64,000 bases of DNA from Sphingomonas sp. Leaf10 (GCF_001421245.1 NZ_LMKE01000015.1:20337-84336), one strand, 5' to 3'. Counted from the stretch's first letter, positions 36,210-45,183 are shown. The notes: generated from the sequence alone by a model not told the origin. Translations and numbers: made by a program.

Positions 36210-36887
36210 CTATAAGGTCGCTTCGATCGCTCGCGCTGCCTGATCCGGATTCTCCGCCTGCGTGATCGGTCGACCGATGACCAGCACCGACGCCCCGCCG
36301 TCCAGCGCCGCGCGCGGGGTCACCACCCGCTTCTGGTCGCCGACCGGACCGTCCGCCGGCCGGACGCCCGGCACGACGAAGAACCCCTGCGGCCATGCCT
36401 TCTTCGCTGCCGCCACCTCGGCCCCCGAACATACGACGCCGTCGATCCCGGCGCTTTTCGCCAGTTCGGTCAGCCGCACCACCTGCTCATGCGGATCGGG
36501 GGCAAGGCCGATCGACGACAGGTCGTGCGCATCGAGGCTGGTCAGCATCGTCACCGCCACGACCTTCGTCCCGACCGGCGCGGCGGCCTTTGCATCCTCC
36601 AGCATCGCCCGGCCCCCTGCGGCATGGACGGTCAGGATCGCGGGGTCGAGCGGACCCAGCGCCTGGATCGCCTTCGCCACCGTGTTCGGAATGTCGTGGA
36701 ATTTCAGGTCGAGAAAGATCGGCAGGCCCAGATCGGCCATCGTCCGAACGCCCGCCCGGCCATTGGCCATGAAGAATTCCAGACCGAGCTTCAGCCCGCC
36801 GACATGGCCGCGCACCGTTTGCGCCAGCGCCTTGGCCCGCTCCAGATCGGGCGTATCAATCGCGACATAGATGGGTGAACGGCTCAC
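36210..36887 (-). CDS. pyrF: Orotidine 5-phosphate decarboxylase
   Basis: 225-aa OMP decarboxylase, the last step of UMP synthesis. The charged tetrad is D60, K62 and D65 in FLDLKFHDIPNTV (plus D11 from AIDTPD), with VVPGVRP and VLVIGRPIT for the phosphate. It starts at GTG 36887, which overlaps the stop of the LapA-domain gene (GTGA). This fits both the family N-terminus (SPIYVAIDTPD) and coupling. Confidence 0.96.
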   Translation of the reverse strand: MSRSPIYVAIDTPDLERAKALAQTVRGHVGGLKLGLEFFMANGRAGVRTMADLGLPIFLDLKFHDIPNTVAKAIQALGPLDPAILTVHAAGGRAMLEDAKAAAPVGTKVVAVTMLTSLDAHDLSSIGLAPDPHEQVVRLTELAKSAGIDGVVCSGAEVAAAKKAWPQGFFVVPGVRPADGPVGDQKRVVTPRAALDGGASVLVIGRPITQAENPDQAARAIEATL

Positions 36888-37198
36888 AGCGTGGCTCCCG
36901 GCTGGATGACAGGTGCCGGATCGGCGGCGAGGGTCGGCGAACCCTCCGCCCGGTGCAGATCGGCCAGCGTCCGGTCGGTCGCCGCGATCCGCTGCCGCAG
37001 CCGCCAACGCGTCAGGTGCAGCGCGATGAACGTCGGCAGGAACCCGGCCAGAAAGGTGACGATCAGCAGCAGCGGCAAGTTCACATCGGCATAAAGCGTG
37101 CCCCACAGTTTAAGCGGCACCATCGTCATGTTGTTGAGCGCGAAGGCGACCATCACCCCCACCAGCAATGCCCAGAACAGGGTTTTCAGGAACTGCAT
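36884..37198 (-). CDS. LapA-domain (DUF1049) small membrane protein
   Basis: 104 aa. Two hydrophobic helices (FLKTLFWALLVGVMVAFALNN and PLLLIVTFLAGFLPTFIALHL) flank MVPLKLWG, followed by a basic helical cytoplasmic part (TRWRLRQRIAATDRTL). This matches LapA/YciS, involved with LPS assembly proteins in E. coli, where lapA is also next to pyrF. It is coupled to pyrF by a 4-base overlap. Confidence 0.88.
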   Translation of the reverse strand: MQFLKTLFWALLVGVMVAFALNNMTMVPLKLWGTLYADVNLPLLLIVTFLAGFLPTFIALHLTRWRLRQRIAATDRTLADLHRAEGSPTLAADPAPVIQPGATL

Positions 37199-37273
37199 CG
37201 CTTGAGCGGCCTTCGTCGTTGTCGTCCGCCCTTCCTTACGCCCGTCACGGCGGCTTTTCCAATAGGCGACGGC

Positions 37274-39571
37274 TCAGCCGATTTCGGCGCGCAATTCGTC
37301 GAACAGCGGCTGAATCGCCTGCAATCGCGGCTGTTCCTCGTCGAGGATCGCGAGGAACGCCGCGCGCTTGTGCCGGGTAATCCAGCCGGGCGGCAGGCGG
37401 ACCTCGGGCGGCAGGGTCGACAGCGCGATGTCGATCATCCGCTCGGCACCATGCAGCCGCCCCCACAGATAGTCGTTCTCGCGGTAGGACCGGCTGAAGA
37501 AGGCGCCGAAATTGTTGAAGCGAATGCCTTTCAGCGTCGCCTCCGCACCGCCCGCCCGGATCGACGGCGCATCATCGGGGGCGATCCGGTCGACCCGCAC
37601 CGGGTCGAATTCGTCCAGCCCTTCGCCGCCCAGCAGCGGCAGCGTCGCGATGTCGAAGAACGGAAAGCCCAAATAGGCGAGCAGGATCGGCCGCCGTATC
37701 TCGCGCGGGGCGGCGGCCAGCGCCTCCGACATTCGCGCATCGGTTTGTGCGTCCAGCGTGGTCAGGTCCATCGCCTGCGCCATCGCCGCCAACAGCGCTG
37801 CGGGATCGGCGCGCTTATCCTTCGCCAGCGCCTGCACCTCGGCGAAATGATCGGTATTCTCGCACGCCAGATAGGGCGTCAGGCTGGCAAAGATCGCCTC
37901 GCGCACCGGGGCCAGCGCCGCCGCGTCCTGTTCCGGCTCCATCGCCGACACCGTCCGCACCAGCAACCGCAACCGCCGGATGCGAAAGGCGAGGTCGTGC
38001 GACCGGAGAAAGGCGATCGCCTCTACCGAAGCACCGTCGCCATCGAACCGGCCGGCACCGTCGTCCGCAACGACCCTGGCGAATCCCGCACGGAACCGTC
38101 GCACTCCGACGGGCGACGCATCCTCCGCCAGCGTCGCGACCCGTTCGGCCAGCCGGTCGAGCACCTGATCGACCTTCAGCAGTCCATAGGCGGCATGGCC
38201 ATATCCGGCGCGCTTCGCCGCCTGCACCTGCGCCCGCTGTCGCCACCCGACCAGCCGCGCCGGCGTCGGCCAATCTAGGAACAGCGTATAGCCGAACAGT
38301 TGTTCGACCTCCGCCTCGACGCCGCCACGCAGTTTCTCGACGATCGCCAGCATCCGTTCGATCCGTTCGGACCGATGCTGGATCGCGTCCAGATTGTCGC
38401 GGATTGGTTGCTTGCGCGGCAGCTCAGACAGCGCGCCCAATATCGTCTGGAAGAAGCCCGGCGGACCTTTGCCGCCGGTGCCGATGCCGAACTTGTGGTT
38501 GGGCGCGGGGTCGAGATAGACGAAGCGCCGGTCGATCTGCCGCCGCGCCGGCCGTTCGCGCAGCGCATCGATCGCTGGGGCGAAGGGGGCGTTGGCGAGC
38601 ACCGATCCGTCGATCAGCGTCGCCTGGTCCGCCATGCCGACAGCCGACTGGCGTGGCAGCACCCGGCGCAGAAACGCATCGCGTCCCGGCCAGTCGACCT
38701 CCCGATCGGCCAGCGCCGCGTCCAGTTCCCCGACCCGGAACGGCGGAAACGCGCCGGGAAAGCTCGACGTCGCCCGCGCCGCAAACACCAGCTCGGCGGC
38801 ATCCGCCAGCCGGTCGCCGCCATGGTCGTGAAAGCCGATGACCAGCCGATGCTCGGTCTCGACCACTTCCCGGGGCGAATTGAGCCGCAGCACCTCGGGG
38901 TGCCCCGCGAAATCGGTGACCGTCACGAACAGGTCGAGCGGCTGGCCCGGTGGCAACAGCCGTGGTCCGGCAGGCGCTGCGGCCATCGCGGCAAAGGCGT
39001 CGAGCAGCATGTCGACCATCGCCCGCCCGCCGAAGGGCGGCTCGAACCAGCGCGCCCGGACGAAGCGGTCGAGCTTGGCGCGCAGTTCGTCGCGCGCGGC
39101 GATATCGACGCTCGACGCATCCTCGCCCTCGCGGCCCAGCGCCATCCACGCGATCGGCCGCGCCCATGGCCGCGACAGCGCGCTCGACGGCGCCTGTGCC
39201 GGATCGATCAGCGCCTCGATATCCGCACCGTCGAGCCACAGGTCGGTCAGCGGATCGAGCGACTGGCCGGTCGACACCGCCTGCGCCAGGAACACGCCGT
39301 TGATCCCGCCGGCGCTCGCCCCGGCGACGATATCGACGAGCACGCGCAGGCGGATAGCGCTCAAGCCCGCCAGATCGGTCAGCATCGCCTGATACACAGC
39401 CGCGCTGCCCGTCAGCGGCTCGCCCTCATCCTGCACCGCGCGGCTGGCGCGGGCGATGTGCCAGATTTCCTTGACCAGCCCGTGCATATAGACGGCGAGG
39501 CTGATCCCCCCATAACACACCAGCGCGAGCCGCAGTTCGCGTTCGTGCAGCGGGGGCGGTGCGTCGCTCAT
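37274..39571 (-). CDS. Patatin-like phospholipase domain protein (DUF3376 type)
   Basis: 765 aa. The N-terminus ELRLALVCYGGISLAVYMHG gives the oxyanion glycine-rich segment. The nucleophile elbow is VAGASAGGINGVFLA (Ser in GASAG) and the catalytic Asp lies in TLIDGSVLANAPF. The remaining 400 residues match the long DUF3376-type C-terminal region. It likely hydrolyses acyl esters of phospholipids at the cytoplasmic face. The start overlaps the stop of the endonuclease/exonuclease/phosphatase gene by 4 bases, implying a joint role. Confidence 0.88.
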   Translation of the reverse strand: MSDAPPPLHERELRLALVCYGGISLAVYMHGLVKEIWHIARASRAVQDEGEPLTGSAAVYQAMLTDLAGLSAIRLRVLVDIVAGASAGGINGVFLAQAVSTGQSLDPLTDLWLDGADIEALIDPAQAPSSALSRPWARPIAWMALGREGEDASSVDIAARDELRAKLDRFVRARWFEPPFGGRAMVDMLLDAFAAMAAAPAGPRLLPPGQPLDLFVTVTDFAGHPEVLRLNSPREVVETEHRLVIGFHDHGGDRLADAAELVFAARATSSFPGAFPPFRVGELDAALADREVDWPGRDAFLRRVLPRQSAVGMADQATLIDGSVLANAPFAPAIDALRERPARRQIDRRFVYLDPAPNHKFGIGTGGKGPPGFFQTILGALSELPRKQPIRDNLDAIQHRSERIERMLAIVEKLRGGVEAEVEQLFGYTLFLDWPTPARLVGWRQRAQVQAAKRAGYGHAAYGLLKVDQVLDRLAERVATLAEDASPVGVRRFRAGFARVVADDGAGRFDGDGASVEAIAFLRSHDLAFRIRRLRLLVRTVSAMEPEQDAAALAPVREAIFASLTPYLACENTDHFAEVQALAKDKRADPAALLAAMAQAMDLTTLDAQTDARMSEALAAAPREIRRPILLAYLGFPFFDIATLPLLGGEGLDEFDPVRVDRIAPDDAPSIRAGGAEATLKGIRFNNFGAFFSRSYRENDYLWGRLHGAERMIDIALSTLPPEVRLPPGWITRHKRAAFLAILDEEQPRLQAIQPLFDELRAEIG

Positions 39572-40263
39572 GCCGGGGCGAGCGTCGCCCAGATCGGCAG
39601 ATGGTCCGACGCCTTGCGCGCCGCCGCGCTGTGATGAACACCGGCATCGACGATCTTCAGCTCGCTCGAAACCATGATCCGGTCGAGCCGCCCGACCGGA
39701 TGGCGCGCATGGAAGCTGGGGCCGGTCTCCGCAAAGCAATGCGTCCGCCCGAAATCGCGCAGACACCCCGATCGCGGCGTCCATTCGTTCAGGTCGCCCA
39801 TCAGCACGCTCGGCAATGGCGGGGTACAGCCATCGACCTCGGTCAGGATCGCATGCGCCTGCTTGCGCCGCCACAGCCCCGACAGGTCGAGATGCATGCC
39901 GACCACGCGCAGCGTCACGCCGTTGGTCGTCACGTCGGCGCGCACCGCCCCGCGTGGTTCGAGTGCCGGGATTTCGATCCGCCGCTGGCTGCTGACGCTC
40001 GCGTCCTTGCGCACCAGCAGCGCATTGCCATGCCAGCCCATCGATTTGGCCCGGATCGCCAACGGCACCGCCACCCACGGGGTATGTTCGTCGAGCAGAT
40101 GCGCCGTTATCACCCCGGCCCGCTCGCCCAGCCGTCGGTCGCATTCCTGCAACGCGATGATATCGGCATCGATCTCGCGCAGCACCTCCAGCGTCCGCTC
40201 GGGCATCCGGCGACGATCGGTGCCGATCGCCTTGCGCATATTGTAGCTGGCTACTTTTATCAT
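39568..40263 (-). CDS. Endonuclease/exonuclease/phosphatase family protein
   Basis: 231 aa of the EEP fold. It has VASYNMRKAIGTDRRR (metal-binding Asn), DIIALQECD (catalytic Glu), HLDLSG, VLMGDLNEWTP (GDxN motif) and RLDRIMVS...SDHLPIWATL (terminal SDH). No signal peptide is present. Family members include phosphodiesterases for phospholipids or nucleic acids. Coupling to a patatin-like gene suggests a lipid headgroup substrate, but this is inference. Confidence 0.9.
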   Translation of the reverse strand: MIKVASYNMRKAIGTDRRRMPERTLEVLREIDADIIALQECDRRLGERAGVITAHLLDEHTPWVAVPLAIRAKSMGWHGNALLVRKDASVSSQRRIEIPALEPRGAVRADVTTNGVTLRVVGMHLDLSGLWRRKQAHAILTEVDGCTPPLPSVLMGDLNEWTPRSGCLRDFGRTHCFAETGPSFHARHPVGRLDRIMVSSELKIVDAGVHHSAAARKASDHLPIWATLAPA

Positions 40264-40309
40264 CGCTCGGCACTCAACGTCGGGGTACCGTATTTCGTTT
40301 CGCAGCCGT

Positions 40310-41656
40310 TCAGCGCGGCAGGCGGATCGTCGCGTTCAGCCCGCCGCCATCGCGATTGGCGAGCGCGATCTCGCCGCCCGCATCACGGACGATCGCCCGG
40401 GCCAGCGCCAGCCCGAGGCCGATCCCGCCGGTATCGCGATTGCGCGACGTTTCCAGCCGGGTGAACGGATCGAACACCGCATCCAGTCGGTCGGCCGGGA
40501 TGCCCGGCCCTTGATCGTCGACGATGATCGCGACCGCGTCCGTGCCGGTTTCGACCCGCACCTCCGCCGACCCTGCATATTTGATCGCATTCTCGATCAG
40601 GTTGCGCACCGCCCGCCGCATCAGATTGGGGCGCAGATGCAGCGGCACGCGCGCCGCCTCGACGAAATCGACGTCGTTGCCGAGGTCGCGGAAATCCTCG
40701 ACCACCGCATCGACCAGCGCCGCGACGTCGACGTCGGTCGCCGCCTCGCTCGGCCGCCCCAGCCGCGCCAGCGACAGGATATCGTCGAGCGTCGCGTTCA
40801 TCTCGTCGATCGTCTCCGCCATCCTTGCCCGGTCGGTATCGTCCTCGACCGACTCGATCCGGACGCGCAATGCCGCCAGCGGCGTGCGCAGGTCATGACC
40901 GATCGCGCCCAGCATTCGATCCTTTTCATCGACCATCGCATTCACCCGCTGGCCCAGATCGGTGAAGGCCGCGATGAGCAGCCGTACGTCCTGCGGCCCC
41001 GACGGTTCGATCGCGGGCAGGGGGCGGGCCGGGTGGAACGCCCGCGCCGCCACCGCCAGCCGCCGGAGCGGCTTGGCGATGCGCCGCCCGATCCACAGCA
41101 CCGGCAGCAGCACGATGACGTACAAAATGAAGGTTTGCGCCAGCGACTGCCACAGCAATCCGCGCTCGGCCATCGGCCACGGTGTATGCGACACCAGCCA
41201 GCCGCGACCGGGCAGTTCGACCGCCGCATCGAGCACCGCGCCCATCCGCCGCAGCCGCTCCGCCCGCGGACCACCGATGCCGCGCTCGCGGATTTCGGCC
41301 TCGTCGATCGGGCGGATGCGTGCCGCGATCCGGCCCGGCCGGATACCCGCCTCGGCAAAGCCGCTGCGGATCGCCGCCTCTACATCGCGCTCGGTCTCTC
41401 CCCGCAGGGTCGGGACGCGATCGGTCAGCAGGCGGACGCCGCGCATCCGGTCGCGCGCCTGCGCGGGGCGCGGCGCGGTAGTGCGCTCGGCGGCGTCGAT
41501 CAGACGGGTGACCGCGGGCAGAGTGATCTCGGCAAGGCGAAACGCCCGCCGCTCGCGTAGCAACAGCGCGAAATTGAGCGCCTGCGCGACAAACAACGCG
41601 AGCGCGACCAGGAGCGCGATCTGGCCCGGCAGGCTGGTTGGCCCAAACCGCCTCAC
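40310..41656 (-). CDS. EnvZ-type sensor histidine kinase
   Basis: 448 aa. Transmembrane helices at about residues 12-33 and 170-190 enclose a periplasmic domain, followed by HAMP (WIGRRIAKPLRRLAVAARAF), HisKA with H254 in GAIGHDLRTPLAAL, and HATPase with N box NLIENAIKYAG and G boxes DDQGPGIP and GGIGLGLALARAI. It resembles EnvZ/RisS kinases. It lies 25 bases downstream of its likely cognate OmpR-type regulator. The signal is unknown; the EF-hand gene in the same operon hints at calcium or envelope stress. Confidence 0.92.
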   Translation of the reverse strand: MRRFGPTSLPGQIALLVALALFVAQALNFALLLRERRAFRLAEITLPAVTRLIDAAERTTAPRPAQARDRMRGVRLLTDRVPTLRGETERDVEAAIRSGFAEAGIRPGRIAARIRPIDEAEIRERGIGGPRAERLRRMGAVLDAAVELPGRGWLVSHTPWPMAERGLLWQSLAQTFILYVIVLLPVLWIGRRIAKPLRRLAVAARAFHPARPLPAIEPSGPQDVRLLIAAFTDLGQRVNAMVDEKDRMLGAIGHDLRTPLAALRVRIESVEDDTDRARMAETIDEMNATLDDILSLARLGRPSEAATDVDVAALVDAVVEDFRDLGNDVDFVEAARVPLHLRPNLMRRAVRNLIENAIKYAGSAEVRVETGTDAVAIIVDDQGPGIPADRLDAVFDPFTRLETSRNRDTGGIGLGLALARAIVRDAGGEIALANRDGGGLNATIRLPR

Positions 41657-41681
41657 GGGCGGGTTCTCACTTCGGATGGCC

Positions 41682-42410
41682 TCACAGGCGGGTCACCTCG
41701 GCCGCCAGCGTATAGCCGCCACCCCACACCGTCTTGATGATCTCCGGGTTGCGGACGTCGGTTTCGATCTTCTTGCGCAACCGGCTGACCTGATTGTCGA
41801 TCGCGCGGTCGAAGGCGGCTGCCTCGCGCCCCTGGGTCAGGTCGAGCAACTGGTCGCGGGTCAGCACCTGTCGCGGGCGCGTCACCAGCGCATGGAGCAG
41901 ATTATATTCGCCGGTCGACAGCGGTACCGACACGCCCTCGCGATCGACCAGCGCGCGCTCGCCGGTCTTCAGCACCCAGCCGGCAAAGGCGAACGACCCG
42001 GCTTCCGGCGCATGTTGCCGGACCGCGCCACCGGCAGTCCGCCGCAGCACGACCTTGACCCGCGTCGCCAGCTCGCGCGGGGAGAAGGGTTTGACGACAT
42101 AATCGTCGGCGCCCATTTCCAGCCCGACGATGCGGTCGGTTTCCTCGGCACGCGCGGTCAGCAGGATGACCGGCGTCTCGCTCGTCTCGCGGATATGGCG
42201 GCACAGCGACAGCCCGTCCTCGCCCGGCATCATGATGTCGAGGATGGCGAGGTCGATGGCATAGGCGTTCAGCCGCGCCCGTGCACCCTCGGCATCACCG
42301 GCCTGGGTCACGCGGAAGCCCTGCTTCGTCAGATATTGGGCAAGCGGTTCGCGGATCGATCGTTCGTCGTCGACCAGCAGCAGATGCGGGATATCGGCCA
42401 TGTCGGACAT
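41682..42410 (-). CDS. OmpR-family DNA-binding response regulator
   Basis: 242 aa. Receiver domain with the acidic pair in LLVDDERS, phospho-acceptor D58 in LAILDIMMPGEDG and lysine in VVKPFSPRELATRV. A winged-helix domain follows (LSTGEYNLLHALVTRPRQVLTRDQLL...DRAIDNQVSRLRKKIE...TVWGGGYTL). ATG 42410 and ATG 42401 are close alternatives. It is encoded between the EF-hand gene and the kinase. A tandem 10-bp repeat at 43133-43152 is a candidate binding site. Confidence 0.93.
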   Translation of the reverse strand: MSDMADIPHLLLVDDERSIREPLAQYLTKQGFRVTQAGDAEGARARLNAYAIDLAILDIMMPGEDGLSLCRHIRETSETPVILLTARAEETDRIVGLEMGADDYVVKPFSPRELATRVKVVLRRTAGGAVRQHAPEAGSFAFAGWVLKTGERALVDREGVSVPLSTGEYNLLHALVTRPRQVLTRDQLLDLTQGREAAAFDRAIDNQVSRLRKKIETDVRNPEIIKTVWGGGYTLAAEVTRL

Positions 42411-42440
42411 GCTAGGCGGACAAGCTCCTGAAAGGAAAGG

Positions 42441-42472
42441 CCGGATGGCGGGCAACGTAACCCGCCGTCCGG
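42441..42472 (-). terminator. Hairpin between the EF-hand and response-regulator genes
   Basis: CCGGATGGCGGG and CCCGCCGTCCGG pair with one mismatch around the loop CAACGTAA. On the minus strand it follows the EF-hand stop within 10 bases and is trailed by CCTTTCCTTTC. It may be a terminator or an attenuator that lowers readthrough into the two-component genes. Confidence 0.55.
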
Positions 42473-42478
42473 TTCGGT

Positions 42479-43039
42479 TCAGCCGCCGGTGCGCGGCGCG
42501 TGGCGCTGCATCCGCTTTTCGCGCGCCATGAAGCGTTCGGCGGGGTCGATCTGCCCGTCCTTGTTCGCATCCATCCGGTCGAACCGGGCGAGCGCGCGTG
42601 CCTGGAACGCGGCGCGGGTGATGGTGCCGCCGCTCTGCGGCCCCCGCCGGCTTATCCGCTGTTCGCGCGACTGGCGGCGTTCGGCCGCATCGACCCTGCC
42701 GTCGTGGTTCAAGTCCTGCCGGTCGAACCCGGCGGCGGCCATCGCGCGGAACTCGCCACGGGCGACGACGCCATCGCGGTTGGCATCCGCCCGCTCCAGC
42801 ATCCGGCCGCCGCCGCGACGGTGCGGACCGTCCTGACCCGCCTGTGCCGCGCGTTCGGCGGCGCTGATCTTGCCATCCCGATCGGTGTCGAGCGCGTCGA
42901 AGCGTTGGTCGGCACGCGCGATCGCATCGGCGCGGGTGACGACCCGGTCGGAGCCGGGCGGCGGCGGGGTCTGCGCGGCGAGGGCGACACCGGGAAGGGC
43001 GACTGCGGCAAGGGAGGCGGCGACGATCAGCGATCGCAT
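42479..43039 (-). CDS. Exported four-EF-hand calcium-binding protein
   Basis: 186 aa. Signal peptide MRSLIVAASLAAVALPGVALA precedes four EF-hand loops: DTDRDGKISAAE, DANRDGVVARGE, DLNHDGRVDAAE and DANKDGQIDPAE. Each has acidic residues at loop positions 1, 3 and 12 except where Asn substitutes. It is a periplasmic calcium sensor or buffer. It is the first gene before the OmpR/EnvZ-type pair. ATG 43039 is fixed by the signal peptide. Confidence 0.92.
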   Translation of the reverse strand: MRSLIVAASLAAVALPGVALAAQTPPPPGSDRVVTRADAIARADQRFDALDTDRDGKISAAERAAQAGQDGPHRRGGGRMLERADANRDGVVARGEFRAMAAAGFDRQDLNHDGRVDAAERRQSREQRISRRGPQSGGTITRAAFQARALARFDRMDANKDGQIDPAERFMAREKRMQRHAPRTGG

Positions 43040-43132
43040 GACGAACCTTTCGGATAGGGGGAACACCCCCGGTTATTGATGCTCCCCGTCTACCGCCGAC
43101 TTGTCGCCGACCTGTGTCGTCGTCGCCGATAA

Positions 43133-43152
43133 TTGTCGCAGTTTGTCGCAGT
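43133..43152. promoter_or_regulatory. Tandem 10-bp direct repeat, candidate OmpR-type operator
   Basis: TTGTCGCAGT occurs twice head to tail (43133-43142 and 43143-43152), with a related TTGTCGCCGA at 43101. OmpR-family regulators bind tandem direct repeats with a period of 10-11 bases. It lies 94-113 bases upstream of the EF-hand gene that leads the two-component operon. Confidence 0.5.
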
Positions 43153-43156
43153 CGGC

Positions 43157-43849
43157 TCAGGTGGCGGCAGGCGTCCCGAACAGGACGCGGCGCTGCTCCT
43201 CGGTCATCGGCTGGTTGCCGCTGCTCACCGCCTTGCCCTTTTCATATGCCGCGACCGTCGCCGGCCGCGCTGCGATCGTTTCGAACCAGCGCTTCACGTT
43301 CGGGAAGTCGTCCAGCTTCTGCCCCTGCGCCTCATGCGGCACGATCCACGGATAGGCCGCCATGTCGGCGATCGAATAGTCGCCAACGACGAACGGCCGG
43401 TCGGCCAGCCGCTTGTCGAGTACCCCGTACAGCCGCGCCGTTTCGCGGATATAGCGGTCCTGCGCATACGGAATCTTCTCGGGCGCATAGATGTTGAAGT
43501 GATGGTTCTGCCCGGCCATCGGCCCCAGCCCACCCATCTGCCACATCAGCCACTGGATCGCGTCGTAGCGACCGGGCAGATCGGCGGGCAGGAACCGCCC
43601 GGTCTTCTCCGCCAGATACAGCAGGATCGCCCCCGACTCGAACACCGAAACCGGCGCGCCACCGCCCGCCGGCTCGTGATCGACGATCGCCGGCATCCGG
43701 TTGTTGGGCGCGATCGCCAGGAATTCCGGCCGGAACTGCTCGCCCTTCCCGATATCGACCGGATGGATGGTATAAGGCAGTCCCGCTTCCTCGAGGAACA
43801 GCGTGATCTTATGGCCATTGGGCGTCGGCCAGTAGTGCAGATCGATCAT
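43157..43849 (-). CDS. Nu-class glutathione transferase, YfcG/YghU-like
   Basis: 230 aa. The N-terminus MIDLHYWPTPNGHKITLFLEE has the TPNGHK segment of disulfide-bond-oxidoreductase GSTs, in which a Thr/Asn replaces the usual catalytic Tyr or Cys. PNNRMPAIVDHEP has the cis-proline, and FESGAILLYLAEKTG follows. YfcG-type enzymes reduce disulfides with bound glutathione. ATG 43849 is preferred to upstream in-frame starts (MGACFM...). Confidence 0.9.
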   Translation of the reverse strand: MIDLHYWPTPNGHKITLFLEEAGLPYTIHPVDIGKGEQFRPEFLAIAPNNRMPAIVDHEPAGGGAPVSVFESGAILLYLAEKTGRFLPADLPGRYDAIQWLMWQMGGLGPMAGQNHHFNIYAPEKIPYAQDRYIRETARLYGVLDKRLADRPFVVGDYSIADMAAYPWIVPHEAQGQKLDDFPNVKRWFETIAARPATVAAYEKGKAVSSGNQPMTEEQRRVLFGTPAAT

Positions 43850-43919
43850 GAAGCAGGCTCCCATTGGTTCGCGCCGCAAATGGGGGCGGGGCGGGGTGAC
43901 GCCAAGGTCGTGCCGATCC

Positions 43920-45137
43920 TCACTTCGCGAACAACGCCAGCGGCACGGCGTCGGCCATCGCCTGATATCCGGCCATCGACGGGTGCAGGTGATCGCCGGA
44001 ATCATATGCCGGCAGCAACCGGTCGGACCGCGCCGGATCGCGGACGACGCGGTCGAAATCGATCACCGCGTCGAAATTGCCGGGCGTACGGATCCACGCA
44101 TTCACCGCCTGCCGCGAAGCCTCCGCCGCCGCGTCGGGATGATAATAGTCGTTGCCCATGAACGGCATCACCGTGCCGCCGATCACCTTCAGCCCCTTGG
44201 CATGCGCGCGAGCGACGACCTGTGCATAGCCCGCGATCATCCGGTCGACATGGGCGCGGCGTTCGTCCGCGCTCGGCGGCTTCTCCCGCGCGAGGCCGCC
44301 CAGATCGTTGACCCCCTCCAGCAGCACCAGATAGCGCGCGCCCGGCTGGCTCAGCACGTCGCTGTCGAAGCGGGCCAGGGCATTGGGACCGAGGCATTCG
44401 ACCAGCAGGCAGTTGCCGCCGATGCCGTGGTTCAGCACCGCCACGCCACGCGTCGCGCGGTTCGCCGCCAGCCGTCGGGCGAGGCCATCGGTCCAGCGCA
44501 GGTTCCGCCCGTCCTTGACCCCGAACCCGTCGGTGATCGAGTCCCCCAAGGCGACGATGGCACGCGCGGCCGGCGCCGCATCGACCTCGACGCTCGCAAT
44601 CTGGAACCAGCGTTCGACGGGGGTTGCATCGGCGAAGACAGCATCCGACAGCCGGTTGCCCGATGCGATCCAACTGCGCGTCCGGGCGCCCGGATGGCCG
44701 GTCTGCTGCTGCGGCAGTTCGGCGAAGCGCGTGCTGATCGCCAGATCGGCGAGGGCCGTCACCGGCAGCGCGACCGGATCGGACCAGTAATCCGCCCCCG
44801 CCGGGACATCGACCATCGCCTTCCCACCGAAGGTCAGCGGCCGGTCGCTGCCGGCTTTGGTCGAGGCGGCGGCCGGTCCGCTGGCCAGCGCGACGCTCGC
44901 CCCGGCAATACGCAGCGGCGTTGCCCCGAACCGGTTGGAGAACCGCACGCGCAGCGCCCGGCCGCCGATCGTTAGGCGCACTACCTGCCGCAGCGTTGCG
45001 TCGCGATATTGGGCGTCGGTCAGTACCTGTTCGGCATTCGGCTTGATCGGCGACGTCGTCCAGCCCGCGACCCACGGTCCCGCCTGAGCCGGGACCGCCA
45101 CCGTCGCCAGCGCGGCGGCGCTCAGCAGGATACGCAT
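43920..45137 (-). CDS. Exported SGNH/GDSL esterase
   Basis: 405 aa. Signal peptide MRILLSAAALATVAVPAQA precedes an N-terminal beta-rich domain (residues 25-190), then the SGNH hydrolase: block I VALGDSITDG with S200, block II GIGGN, block III LLEGVNDLGG, and block V GDHLHPSMAGY with the Asp-His pair. It resembles bacterial carbohydrate esterases and lysophospholipases of this fold. It is periplasmic or secreted. A 17-bp palindrome lies 30 bases upstream. Confidence 0.92.
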   Translation of the reverse strand: MRILLSAAALATVAVPAQAGPWVAGWTTSPIKPNAEQVLTDAQYRDATLRQVVRLTIGGRALRVRFSNRFGATPLRIAGASVALASGPAAASTKAGSDRPLTFGGKAMVDVPAGADYWSDPVALPVTALADLAISTRFAELPQQQTGHPGARTRSWIASGNRLSDAVFADATPVERWFQIASVEVDAAPAARAIVALGDSITDGFGVKDGRNLRWTDGLARRLAANRATRGVAVLNHGIGGNCLLVECLGPNALARFDSDVLSQPGARYLVLLEGVNDLGGLAREKPPSADERRAHVDRMIAGYAQVVARAHAKGLKVIGGTVMPFMGNDYYHPDAAAEASRQAVNAWIRTPGNFDAVIDFDRVVRDPARSDRLLPAYDSGDHLHPSMAGYQAMADAVPLALFAK

Positions 45138-45166
45138 GCATTCTCTCCCCCAGTTCCCGACTGATT

Positions 45167-45183
45167 CGGTATCGCCGATACCG
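45167..45183. promoter_or_regulatory. 17-bp perfect palindrome, candidate operator
   Basis: CGGTATCGCCGATACCG is an exact inverted repeat around a central C, 30 bases upstream of the SGNH esterase start and in the divergent region shared with the Phd-PAS gene. A looser repeat CCGCTACCAC/GTGGCGG follows. It is typical in size for a dimeric repressor site. The surrounding 45205-45340 is locally AT-rich, as expected for promoters. Confidence 0.45.
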
